A stretch of DNA of 11,965 nt from contig CAUCOL010000014.1 of assembly GCA_958444395.1 (NCBI GenBank), positions 1 through 11,965 of the forward strand. The letters are read 5' to 3'. The notes under the pieces are model-generated. The model searched no databases and was not told where the DNA came from. It saw only the letters and a list, made by a program, of their open reading frames with translations. Position 1 is the first letter of the stretch, and each line of letters begins with the position of its first letter. A program made the translations under genes and the position numbers. Shown piece by piece: positions 1 to 6,226 of this stretch. This DNA is from an uncultured Lachnospiraceae bacterium (GTDB taxonomy: Bacteria; Bacillota; Clostridia; Lachnospirales; Lachnospiraceae).

Positions 1-678
1 GGTGTAGAAAGCATCATCACATTTGATGCACATGACCCTCGTGTACAGAATGCAATCCCTCTTAAGAGCTTTGAGACGGTACAGCCTACGTACCAGTTCT
101 TAAAAGCACTTCTTAAAAATGTACCGGATATCCAGATCAACGCCGATCACTTAATGGTTATCAGCCCGGATGAAGGTGCTATGGGACGTGCCGTATATTA
201 TGCAAACGTACTGGGCATTGATTTGGGAATGTTCTATAAACGTCGTGATTATTCCAAGATTGTGGACGGACGTAATCCGATCATCGCACATGAATTCTTA
301 GGATCTGACCTGGAGGGAAAAGATGTTATCATCATTGATGATATGATCTCCTCCGGTGAAAGCATGATCGATGTAGCAACAGAACTGAAGCGCAGAAAAG
401 CAAATCGTATCTTTGTCGCTGCTACCTTTGGTCTGTTCACAAATGGCATGGAGAAATTTGATGAAGCAGTGGAAAAAGGTCTTATCTACCGTGTTATGAC
501 TACAAACCTGGTATATCAGCCGGAAGAAGTTCTTTCCCGTGATTACTATATCAGTGTAGACATGAGCAAATACGTAGCTTTACTGATCGATACACTGAAC
601 CATGATCAGTCGATCAGCGAGCTGTTAAACCCAACAGAGCGTATTCAGAATATCCTCGTAAAATACGGACAGAGATAA
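1..678 (+). CDS. prs: Ribose-phosphate pyrophosphokinase (PRPP synthetase), C-terminal part, 5' end cut by window
   Basis: The reading frame is open from base 1 to the TAA at 676-678 and gives 225 residues, so the N-terminus lies upstream of the window. PRPP synthetase makes 5-phosphoribosyl-1-diphosphate from ribose-5-phosphate and ATP in the cytosol, feeding purine, pyrimidine, histidine and NAD synthesis. Visible signatures are FDAHDPRVQNAIPL at about residues 9-22 of the fragment (matching the family's D-x-H catalytic region), SPDEGAMGRA, KRRDYSKIVDGRNPI (flexible-loop and RNP region), and the PRPP-binding loop DVIIIDDMISSGESM at about residues 108-122. That loop departs from the usual VDDMIDTGGT-like form, with S-S-G-E-S replacing D-T-G-G-T. 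I believe this variant occurs in Lachnospiraceae enzymes longer than the roughly 315-residue classical form, but total length cannot be seen here. The ATG at 154 is internal, not the start. A strong terminator lies at 953-990. Confidence 0.93.
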   Translation, partial: GVESIITFDAHDPRVQNAIPLKSFETVQPTYQFLKALLKNVPDIQINADHLMVISPDEGAMGRAVYYANVLGIDLGMFYKRRDYSKIVDGRNPIIAHEFLGSDLEGKDVIIIDDMISSGESMIDVATELKRRKANRIFVAATFGLFTNGMEKFDEAVEKGLIYRVMTTNLVYQPEEVLSRDYYISVDMSKYVALLIDTLNHDQSISELLNPTERIQNILVKYGQR

Positions 679-783
679 TCAAACGGATTTGTTTAGATTT
701 TGTTTTGTGAGTTTATTTTTTGTTTAGAAACAGAACAAATTTACAACACAATTGCACGATATAATGTACTCATAAACATAAAG

Positions 784-828
784 GAAGCGGACATACAAAC
801 CGACCGGTCAATCACTTGTTTCCGCTTC
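784..828 (+). repeat. Inverted repeat GAAGCGGA / TCCGCTTC
   Basis: Perfect 8-bp arms at 784-791 and 821-828 enclose a 29-nt loop that contains a second palindrome, GACCGGTC, at 802-809. No T-run follows the right arm, so this is not a simple intrinsic terminator for prs. It lies just downstream of a TATAAT at 760-765, so it could be the first stem of a short RNA. That is inference only. Confidence 0.55.
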
Positions 829-882
829 GACTAACAATTGACTAATGTTTGATATAGATTCTTTTTCATTTTTTTCATTTAC

Positions 883-914
883 GGTCAGATGGTAGCTCCC
901 TCTGCCATCTGACC
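883..914 (+). repeat. Inverted repeat GGTCAGATGG / CCATCTGACC
   Basis: Perfect 10-bp arms at 883-892 and 905-914 flank a 12-nt loop. A weaker TTGAAA/TTTCAA stem follows at 921-936. No T-tract directly follows on the plus strand, and on the minus strand the flank is A-rich rather than T-rich. Termination is therefore not the obvious role. Confidence 0.6.
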
Positions 915-952
915 AACTCCTTGAAAGTTTTTTCAATTTAACCTTTTTCAGT

Positions 953-990
953 AAAACAGCCGGAGGCATTAGCTCCGGCTGTTTTATTTT
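953..990 (+). terminator. Rho-independent terminator downstream of prs
   Basis: A perfect 13-bp stem (AAAACAGCCGGAG at 953-965, CTCCGGCTGTTTT at 973-985) has a 7-nt loop and is followed by ATTTT at 986-990. The GC-rich core, short loop and U-rich tail are classic for an intrinsic terminator reading rightward. The four Ts at the base of the stem would also give some U-tract in the leftward direction, so it may act weakly on transcripts leaving ileS. Confidence 0.88.
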
Positions 991-1042
991 GGCAGTCAAA
1001 TACCCCGCAGCATGCTGCGGGGTATGACCTGGCATCTTTTTT
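990..1042 (+). repeat. 26-bp perfect palindrome in a longer imperfect hairpin, possible second terminator
   Basis: Bases 1000-1025 are a perfect palindrome centred between 1012 and 1013. Its left half is ATACCCCGCAGCA. The stem can be prolonged outward with bulges (990-998 against 1025-1034) and is followed by TCTTTTTT at 1035-1042, so it could back up the terminator at 953-990. An uninterrupted self-complementary core of this length is more typical of dispersed palindromic intergenic repeats than of a dedicated terminator. Confidence 0.6.
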
Positions 1043-1085
1043 GTCCGCCCCGGGAGACGGAGTATTTGATCCCGCAGGCACGCCT

Positions 1086-1113
1086 GGAAGGAATAAATTC
1101 ATTTGTTCCTTCC
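1086..1113 (-). repeat. Inverted repeat GGAAGGAA / TTCCTTCC
   Basis: Perfect 8-bp arms at 1086-1093 and 1106-1113 surround a 12-nt loop. The loop can add an AAAT/ATTT mini-stem after one mismatch. The hairpin lies about 100 nt beyond the ileS stop in the ileS direction and has no T-tract. Confidence 0.5.
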
Positions 1114-1162
1114 TCACTTTGCCTTTGCGCGAGTAACCGATCCTTATCACCGGTCGGATCCG

Positions 1163-1189
1163 GGTGTCAGCAAAAGACCATTTGACACC
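1163..1189 (-). repeat. Inverted repeat GGTGTCA / TGACACC just behind ileS
   Basis: Perfect 7-bp arms at 1163-1169 and 1183-1189 form a hairpin starting about 20 nt after the ileS stop codon. No U-tract follows on the minus strand, so it is a stem-loop at the 3' end of the ileS message (stability element or processed end) rather than a textbook terminator. It may also mark one edge of the repeat cluster that runs back to base 1000. Confidence 0.5.
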
Positions 1190-1209
1190 TTAATCCATCT
1201 GGAAAATCT

Positions 1210-4200
1210 CTAGGCGAGTTTTTCTACGCCCAGTGTTACTTTTTCTCCATTGATGCTCCACTCTTTTGTGAAACCGGCAGCTACGTCATACTTCACGTCA
1301 TCTGCCAATACCTCAGAACGGATCTGTTCTTCGTTCTTACGGATCACTTCTTCTACCTTGACATTGTCCTGCAGGCTGACACGGATATGATCCATAACCT
1401 CAAATCCTGCGTCCTTACGCATTGTCTGTACCTTACTGATGATCTCACGTACAAAGCCCTCTTCTAACAGCTCCGGTGTCAGGTTTGTATCCAGTACAAC
1501 CGTGATACCGTGGTCTGTATCAGAAATATAGCCTTCCATCTGTGCTGCTTCGATCAGCAGATCATCTTCTGTCAGTGCCTCATCCTGTCCATCTACCTGA
1601 ATCGTCAGAGTACCTTTTTCTTTCAGCTCTGCCATCGCAGCCTGACCATCCAGACCAGCCAGGATCTCTTTTACGGCATTGATATTCTTGCCGAAGCGGC
1701 GTCCCAGTGTCTTTAACTGCGGCTTAAAGCTGTATGTTGTCAGCTTGCTTACATCATCTGTCAGCTCTGCCTCTTTTACATTTAACTCATCTTTGATGAT
1801 ATCCATGTAGAAATCAGACAATTCTGCATCTGCCTTAACAAACATTTTGCCGATTGGCTGTCTGTTCTTGATATTCGCTGTGTTTCTGCAGGCACGGCCG
1901 ATTACAACGGCATCAAGCACTACTTCCATATCTTCTTCCAGCTTCTTATCAATATGCTCTTCCTGTACCTCCGGGAAGTCACACAGATGTACGCTCTCCG
2001 GCGCATCCGCATCAATAGAGCATACCAGATTGCGGTAGATATCCTCCGTCATAAATGGAATCATCGGAGCTGCCGCCTTAGAGATCGTAACAAGCGCTGT
2101 ATATAACGTCATATATGCGTTGATCTTATCCTGCTCCATGCCTTTTGCCCAGAAACGCTCACGGCAGCGTCTTACATACCAGTTACTCATCTCATCGACA
2201 AAGCTCTGCAGTGCTTTCGCTGTCTCCGGAATACGATAAGCAGACAGGTTCTCATCCACTGACTTAACAGTGCTGTTCAGGCGGGACAGAAGCCATTTAT
2301 CCATAACAGACAGCTTGTCATAATCCAGTGTATATTTCGTTGCATCAAATTCATCAATATTTGCATATAATACGAAGAACGCGTACGTATTCCACAGTGT
2401 ACCCATAAACTTACGCTGTCCTTCCTGTACTGCCTTTCCGTGGAAACGGTTTGGAAGCCACGGTGCACTATTAATATAGAAATACCAACGGATCGCATCT
2501 GCACCGTATTTCTCCAGTGCGTCGAACGGATCGACTGCATTTCCTTTGGACTTACTCATCTTCTGTCCATTCTCATCCTGGACATGCCCCAGTACAATAA
2601 CATTTTCATAAGGTGCTTTATTAAATAACAGAGTAGACTCTGCCATCAGAGAATAGAACCAGCCACGCGTCTGGTCAACCGCCTCTGAGATAAACTGTGC
2701 AGGGAACTGCTGCTCAAATAAGTCTTTATTTTCAAATGGATAATGATGCTGTGCAAATGGCATAGCTCCAGAATCAAACCAGCAGTCAATAACCTCCGGT
2801 ACACGATGCATTGTCTTACCACAATCCGGACAAGTGAATGTCACCTCATCAATATATGGTCTGTGAAGCTCAACCTTCGCAGCATCCGGGTTGCCACTGC
2901 GCTCTGCCAGCTCCTGACGGCTTCCGATGGACTCCTGGCGTCCACAGCCCTCACATTCCCAGATATTCAGCGGTGTGCCCCAATAACGGTTACGGGAGAT
3001 ACCCCAGTCCTGAATGTTCTCCAGCCAGTTACCAAAACGACCGGTACCGATGGATTCCGGAATCCAGTTTACTGTATTATTGTTTCGTACCAGGTCGTCA
3101 CGGACTGCTGTCATCTTGATGAACCAGGACTCTCTTGCATAATAGATCAGCGGTGTATCGCATCTCCAGCAATGTGGATAATCATGCTCAAACTTTGGTG
3201 CTGCGAACAGCTTGCCGGATGCATCCAGATCCTTCAGCACTTCCGGATCCGCTTTCTTAACGAACAGACCGGCAAATGGAGTCTCCTCTGTCATCTCGCC
3301 CTTGCCATTTACAAACTGTACAAATGGCAGGTCATAATTCCGTCCAACATTTGCATCATCCTCACCAAAAGCCGGAGCGATATGAACGATACCAGTACCG
3401 TCAGACATGGTTACATAATTATCACAGGTTACAAAGAAGCCTTTCTTATGCTGCTTATCTGCACATTCCTTAGCGCAGGCATACAGTGGCTCATACTCTT
3501 TATGCTCCAGATCTTTTCCTTTGAAGCTGTCCAGAACTTCGTATGCTTTCTCGCATTCCTGTGCCAGCTTACCCAGCACGTTATCTAACAGTGCCTCTGC
3601 CATATAATAGGTGTATCCGTCTGCAGCCTTTACCTTACAATATGTCTCATCCGGATTTACACAAAGTGCAACGTTCGATGGAAGTGTCCACGGTGTCGTC
3701 GTCCATGCAAGGAAATACGCATCTTCACCAACTACCTTAAAACGTACCACAGCAGAACGTTCCTTCACCAGCTTATATCCCTGTGCCACTTCCTGGGAAG
3801 AAAGTGGTGTCCCACATCTCGGACAGTAAGGTACGATCTTAAAACCTTTGTATAATAATTTCTTATCCCAGATCTCTTTTAATGCCCACCACTCTGACTC
3901 GATAAAGTTATCATCGTATGTGACATATGGATTCTTCATATCTGCCCAGAAACCAACGGTGCCAGAGAAATCCTCCCACATGCCCTTGTATTTCCATACG
4001 GATTCTTTACATTTTTTGATGAATGGCTCCATACCATATTCTTCGATCTGCTCCTTGCCATCCAGTCCCAGTAGCTTCTCTACCTCCAGTTCAACCGGAA
4101 GTCCATGTGTATCCCAGCCTGCTTTTCTTGGAACCATATAGCCCTTCATCGTCTTATAACGAGGGATCATATCCTTGATAACACGGGTCAGCACATGACC

Positions 4201-4368
4201 GATATGCGGCTTACCGTTTGCGGTAGGCGGTCCATCATAAAATGTATAGACCGGATTGCCTTCTCTTGCTTTCATTGATTTTTCAAAAATCTGCTGATTA
4301 CGCCAGAACTTGCCGACATTTTTCTCACGATCGACGAAATTCAGGTCTGTTGAAACTTTTTCGTACAT
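1210..4368 (-). CDS. ileS: Isoleucyl-tRNA synthetase, type 2 (MupA-like) lineage
   Basis: This 1052-residue class I aminoacyl-tRNA synthetase charges tRNA-Ile with isoleucine in the cytosol. Rossmann-fold signatures are FYDGPPTANGKPHIGH (HIGH at residues 55-58), GWDTHGLPVELEVEK (from about 84) and KMSKSKGN (KMSKS at 603-607). The CP1 editing domain shows WTTTPWTLPSN (222-232) and GTGIVHIAPAFGEDD (324-338). Paired cysteines occur at CPRCG (182-186), HCWRC (399-403), CEGCG (472-476) and CPDCG (513-517). Length, the K after KMSKS, and the WDTHGLPVELEVEK region resemble the eukaryote-like or MupA group rather than the roughly 930-residue E. coli type. The start at 4368 is preferred because AAAGGA lies 7-8 nt upstream. 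A 49-codon in-frame extension would run through the T-box terminator and is rejected. Expression is likely controlled by the T-box leader directly upstream. Confidence 0.97.
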   Translation of the reverse strand: MYEKVSTDLNFVDREKNVGKFWRNQQIFEKSMKAREGNPVYTFYDGPPTANGKPHIGHVLTRVIKDMIPRYKTMKGYMVPRKAGWDTHGLPVELEVEKLLGLDGKEQIEEYGMEPFIKKCKESVWKYKGMWEDFSGTVGFWADMKNPYVTYDDNFIESEWWALKEIWDKKLLYKGFKIVPYCPRCGTPLSSQEVAQGYKLVKERSAVVRFKVVGEDAYFLAWTTTPWTLPSNVALCVNPDETYCKVKAADGYTYYMAEALLDNVLGKLAQECEKAYEVLDSFKGKDLEHKEYEPLYACAKECADKQHKKGFFVTCDNYVTMSDGTGIVHIAPAFGEDDANVGRNYDLPFVQFVNGKGEMTEETPFAGLFVKKADPEVLKDLDASGKLFAAPKFEHDYPHCWRCDTPLIYYARESWFIKMTAVRDDLVRNNNTVNWIPESIGTGRFGNWLENIQDWGISRNRYWGTPLNIWECEGCGRQESIGSRQELAERSGNPDAAKVELHRPYIDEVTFTCPDCGKTMHRVPEVIDCWFDSGAMPFAQHHYPFENKDLFEQQFPAQFISEAVDQTRGWFYSLMAESTLLFNKAPYENVIVLGHVQDENGQKMSKSKGNAVDPFDALEKYGADAIRWYFYINSAPWLPNRFHGKAVQEGQRKFMGTLWNTYAFFVLYANIDEFDATKYTLDYDKLSVMDKWLLSRLNSTVKSVDENLSAYRIPETAKALQSFVDEMSNWYVRRCRERFWAKGMEQDKINAYMTLYTALVTISKAAAPMIPFMTEDIYRNLVCSIDADAPESVHLCDFPEVQEEHIDKKLEEDMEVVLDAVVIGRACRNTANIKNRQPIGKMFVKADAELSDFYMDIIKDELNVKEAELTDDVSKLTTYSFKPQLKTLGRRFGKNINAVKEILAGLDGQAAMAELKEKGTLTIQVDGQDEALTEDDLLIEAAQMEGYISDTDHGITVVLDTNLTPELLEEGFVREIISKVQTMRKDAGFEVMDHIRVSLQDNVKVEEVIRKNEEQIRSEVLADDVKYDVAAGFTKEWSINGEKVTLGVEKLA

Positions 4369-4495
4369 GTCATTTTCCTTTCTTTTCTGATTTTCTGCGG
4401 CTTCTGCCCCTCTTTCTCCGGACATCTGCCTTTCTTTCCTGCAGCCTATCTTCTTAAAGGACACCAGAACCTCCCCGGCTCTGTATATTTCCTCT

Positions 4496-4535
4496 AAAAA
4501 AGAAAAGAGCTTCATCCCAAACAGGATGAAAGCTC
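4496..4535 (-). terminator. Intrinsic terminator of the ileS T-box leader
   Basis: Read on the minus strand, GAGCTTTCATCC (4535-4524) pairs with GGATGAAGCTC (4517-4507) with one bulged base and a 6-nt loop. TTTTCTTTTTT follows (4506-4496). It lies 128 nt ahead of the ileS start codon and is the regulated attenuation point of the leader. Confidence 0.9.
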
Positions 4536-4807
4536 ACACTTACATTAACCACCTCTCTGATGTACCTACATACATGACCCCTTTAACGGTGGGAACCGGC
4601 AAAATGTACTAAACGCTGTCATCACTGATCCATCCAGTCATGTATCTGTGTAAACAGGTCGTTCCATCCGCAACTCAAGAGTGATATTCGGCGATCTTCG
4701 TAAAGCAGAATGCTCTGACTCTGCTTCTCCATCCGGTTCACACTCTCCCGGACTCACTGTCGTCTTCCCGATCACGTACTGTCTCCATCAACGTCTTTCG
4801 ATATATA
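4496..4807 (-). promoter_or_regulatory. T-box riboswitch leader of ileS (tRNA-Ile sensing)
   Basis: The roughly 310-nt leader between the ileS promoter and the terminator has T-box features on the minus strand. There is an AGTA segment early in the leader (S-turn side of a specifier loop), a GAATATCACTC stretch with a likely AUC isoleucine specifier at 4683-4685, a GAGAGGTGG motif with UGGU at 4548-4551, and then an intrinsic terminator. UGGU can pair with the ACCA end of tRNA-Ile, whose discriminator base is A. Known mechanism: uncharged tRNA reads the specifier and stabilises an antiterminator, so ileS is made when isoleucyl-tRNA is scarce. Odd point: the usual UGGNACCGCG is not present; UGGUUAAUGUA takes its place. 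Context (leader, terminator and ileS in order) makes the call firm despite this. Confidence 0.85.
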
Positions 4808-4812
4808 AGGTT

Positions 4813-4841
4813 ATCTTATCTCCGTTGTCCCGTTTTGTCAA
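4813..4841 (-). promoter_or_regulatory. Sigma-A type promoter for the ileS leader
   Basis: On the minus strand a perfect -35 TTGACA (4841-4836), a 17-nt spacer and a -10 TAAGAT (4818-4813) predict a start near 4806. That gives an untranslated leader of about 440 nt, matching the T-box and terminator layout. Confidence 0.88.
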
Positions 4842-4880
4842 CCCCGAATCCCGCAAAAGAACTGCCTTTTTCAATATTTA

Positions 4881-4916
4881 ACGAACACTTCCCCTTGCGG
4901 TATGGGAAGTGTTCGT
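4881..4916 (-). terminator. Hairpin terminator behind murG
   Basis: A perfect 13-bp stem (ACGAACACTTCCC at 4881-4893, complement at 4904-4916) has a 10-nt loop and begins 31 nt after the murG stop. The downstream minus-strand flank, TTAAATATTG then AAAAA, is AU-rich but not a clean U-tract, so termination is likely but may be inefficient. It separates murG from the ileS promoter. Confidence 0.65.
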
Positions 4917-4947
4917 ATTTGATTTTGGATTCACAGTTTATCCTGTT

Positions 4948-6018
4948 TTATTTTGTCTTCGCAGCATTGTTGATCAGCTGGACGATTTTTTCGATAGAGT
5001 TATTCAAAGGACTCTTCTCCATTGCATGAATGTATTCTTTTCGTTCGTCATAGGCTTTATTTACTGCTGCTTCCAGTTTCTCATTCGTAAGGTCTTCTTC
5101 CTGGATCACAATACTATAGCCCTGTTTTTCAAAGGATGCCGCATTCAGGATCTGATCGCCACGGCTCGCCTGGGCAGATAATGGGATCAGGATATTCGGC
5201 TTACGGAGTGCCAGGATCTCACAGATCGCATTGGCACCGGCACGGCTGATCAGCACATCTGCTGCCGCCATCAGATCCGGCAGTTCCTTCTTGATATATT
5301 CATACTGTACATAACCCTCCACCTTACACAGGGAATGATCCATTTTTCCCTTACCACACAGATGGATGATCTGATATTTTTTTAATAACTCCGGAAGGAT
5401 CGCGCGGACTGCTTCGTTGACACGGACTGCTCCCAGACTGCCGCCGATGATCAGAAGCACCGGCTTATCGTCATGAAATCCGCAAAATTCCAACCCTCTG
5501 GCACGATCCCCGTGGAATAATTCTTCACGGATCGGAGAGCCGGTGAGAATCGCCTTATCCTCCGGCAAATGTTTGATCGTCTCTGGGAAGTTACAGCAGA
5601 CCCGCACAGCACATGGAATGCAGATCTTATTGGCAAGTCCCGGCGTCATATCTGACTCATGGATCACACACGGAATATGCAGAGACTTCGCTGCCACGAC
5701 AACCGGTACAGACACAAAACCTCCCTTAGAGAATACTACGTCCGGTTTGATCTTCTTTAACAGATGGCGCGCCTGGCCAAAGCCCTTCAGCACCTTGAAA
5801 GGATCGCTCAGATTCTTCGGATCAATATATCGGCGGAGTTTTCCACTGGATATTCCATAGTACGGGATCCCCAGATCCTCGATCAGACGGCTTTCAATCC
5901 CCTCGTATGAGCCTATATAGTGAACATCATATCCCTGCTTCTGCAATTCCGGGATCAATGCAATGTTTGGTGTGACATGACCGGCTGTACCACCACCGGT
6001 AAGAACTATTTTTTTCAT
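4948..6018 (-). CDS. murG: MurG-type UDP-GlcNAc:lipid I N-acetylglucosaminyltransferase
   Basis: The 356-residue protein matches the usual MurG length. MurG is a GT-B glycosyltransferase at the inner membrane face that adds GlcNAc to lipid I, making lipid II for peptidoglycan. The N-terminal glycine loop [11 protein letters not shown] is at residues 8-18, SKGGFVSVP at 97-105, the linker motif [12 protein letters not shown] at 120-131, the donor-side GGSLGA at 192-197 and RAGANAICE at 259-267, with SRGDQILNA at 285-293. The canonical HEQN becomes HESD, and the usual D-N-Q is G-D-Q here. This resembles standalone MurG-like paralogues known in Firmicutes more than dcw-cluster MurG, so a second copy may exist elsewhere; that is inference. 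No cell-division genes adjoin it. The ATG at 6018 is chosen because AAAGGA lies 9 nt upstream. It has its own promoter at 6143-6171. Confidence 0.9.
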   Translation of the reverse strand: MKKIVLTGGGTAGHVTPNIALIPELQKQGYDVHYIGSYEGIESRLIEDLGIPYYGISSGKLRRYIDPKNLSDPFKVLKGFGQARHLLKKIKPDVVFSKGGFVSVPVVVAAKSLHIPCVIHESDMTPGLANKICIPCAVRVCCNFPETIKHLPEDKAILTGSPIREELFHGDRARGLEFCGFHDDKPVLLIIGGSLGAVRVNEAVRAILPELLKKYQIIHLCGKGKMDHSLCKVEGYVQYEYIKKELPDLMAAADVLISRAGANAICEILALRKPNILIPLSAQASRGDQILNAASFEKQGYSIVIQEEDLTNEKLEAAVNKAYDERKEYIHAMEKSPLNNSIEKIVQLINNAAKTK

Positions 6019-6142
6019 ATTATGTAATCCTTTCCATATAATTTAGGACAGCGGAAGCAGCATCCCTTCCTGCCGATCCGTTGCATTCGTATCATATTTT
6101 CAAAATGATGCCACAGATCACTCTATCGTATCATCACTTACC

Positions 6143-6171
6143 ATTATAATGATTTCTGCTGTAAAAGTCCA
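6143..6171 (-). promoter_or_regulatory. Putative sigma-A promoter for murG
   Basis: On the minus strand, -35 TGGACT (6171-6166, four of six consensus), a 17-nt spacer and a perfect -10 TATAAT (6148-6143) predict a start near 6136 and a 5' leader of about 118 nt. It sits between the end of the response regulator gene and murG, so murG is probably not dependent on read-through from the regulator. No strong terminator is visible between the two. Confidence 0.7.
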
Positions 6172-6226
6172 TTTTTCCTTGTTTGTTCCTTTTAAGCAGA
6201 CGCATTCTCACGCTCTCCCACGCTCT

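Larger units (their letters stand above)
679..1209. other. Hairpin-rich intergenic region between convergent prs and ileS
   Basis: These 531 bases carry no convincing gene. They contain at least six inverted repeats, described individually below or in the findings: 784-828, 883-914, 953-985, 1000-1025, 1086-1113 and 1163-1189. There are also several T-rich stretches. Only 953-990 has the full form of an intrinsic terminator. The small minus-strand frames here (808-1035 and 938-1150) run through the hairpins, have no ribosome binding site and encode nothing recognisable. The density of perfect stems is higher than two converging terminators would need, so part of the stretch may be a small RNA locus or a dispersed intergenic repeat. 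Confidence 0.7.

Noticed and set aside
838..858. TTGACT followed by TATAGA as a promoter
   Set aside because: The spacing is only 9 bases, too short for a sigma-A promoter.
808..1150. Two overlapping minus-strand frames of 75 and 70 codons behind ileS
   Set aside because: They run through palindromes and the prs terminator, have no ribosome binding site, and give low-complexity, cysteine- and lysine-rich products without family resemblance.
2743..3588. 281-codon plus-strand open frame inside ileS
   Set aside because: It is antisense to a certain, highly conserved gene, the product is rich in Cys, Ile and Leu without domains, and there is no ribosome binding site. It is a codon-usage shadow.
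4369..4515. In-frame N-terminal extension of ileS by 49 codons
   Set aside because: It begins inside the T-box terminator and encodes no IleRS sequence; the ATG at 4368 has a good ribosome binding site and matches family N-termini.
4584..4600. T-box-like sequence AACGGTGGGAACCGGC on the plus strand
   Set aside because: It has an extra G relative to the T-box motif, no plus-strand gene or terminator follows, and it lies inside the minus-strand ileS leader.
6172..6226. Terminator for the response regulator gene
   Set aside because: Only a short direct repeat of CACGCTCT is present; no stem with a U-tract could be found.
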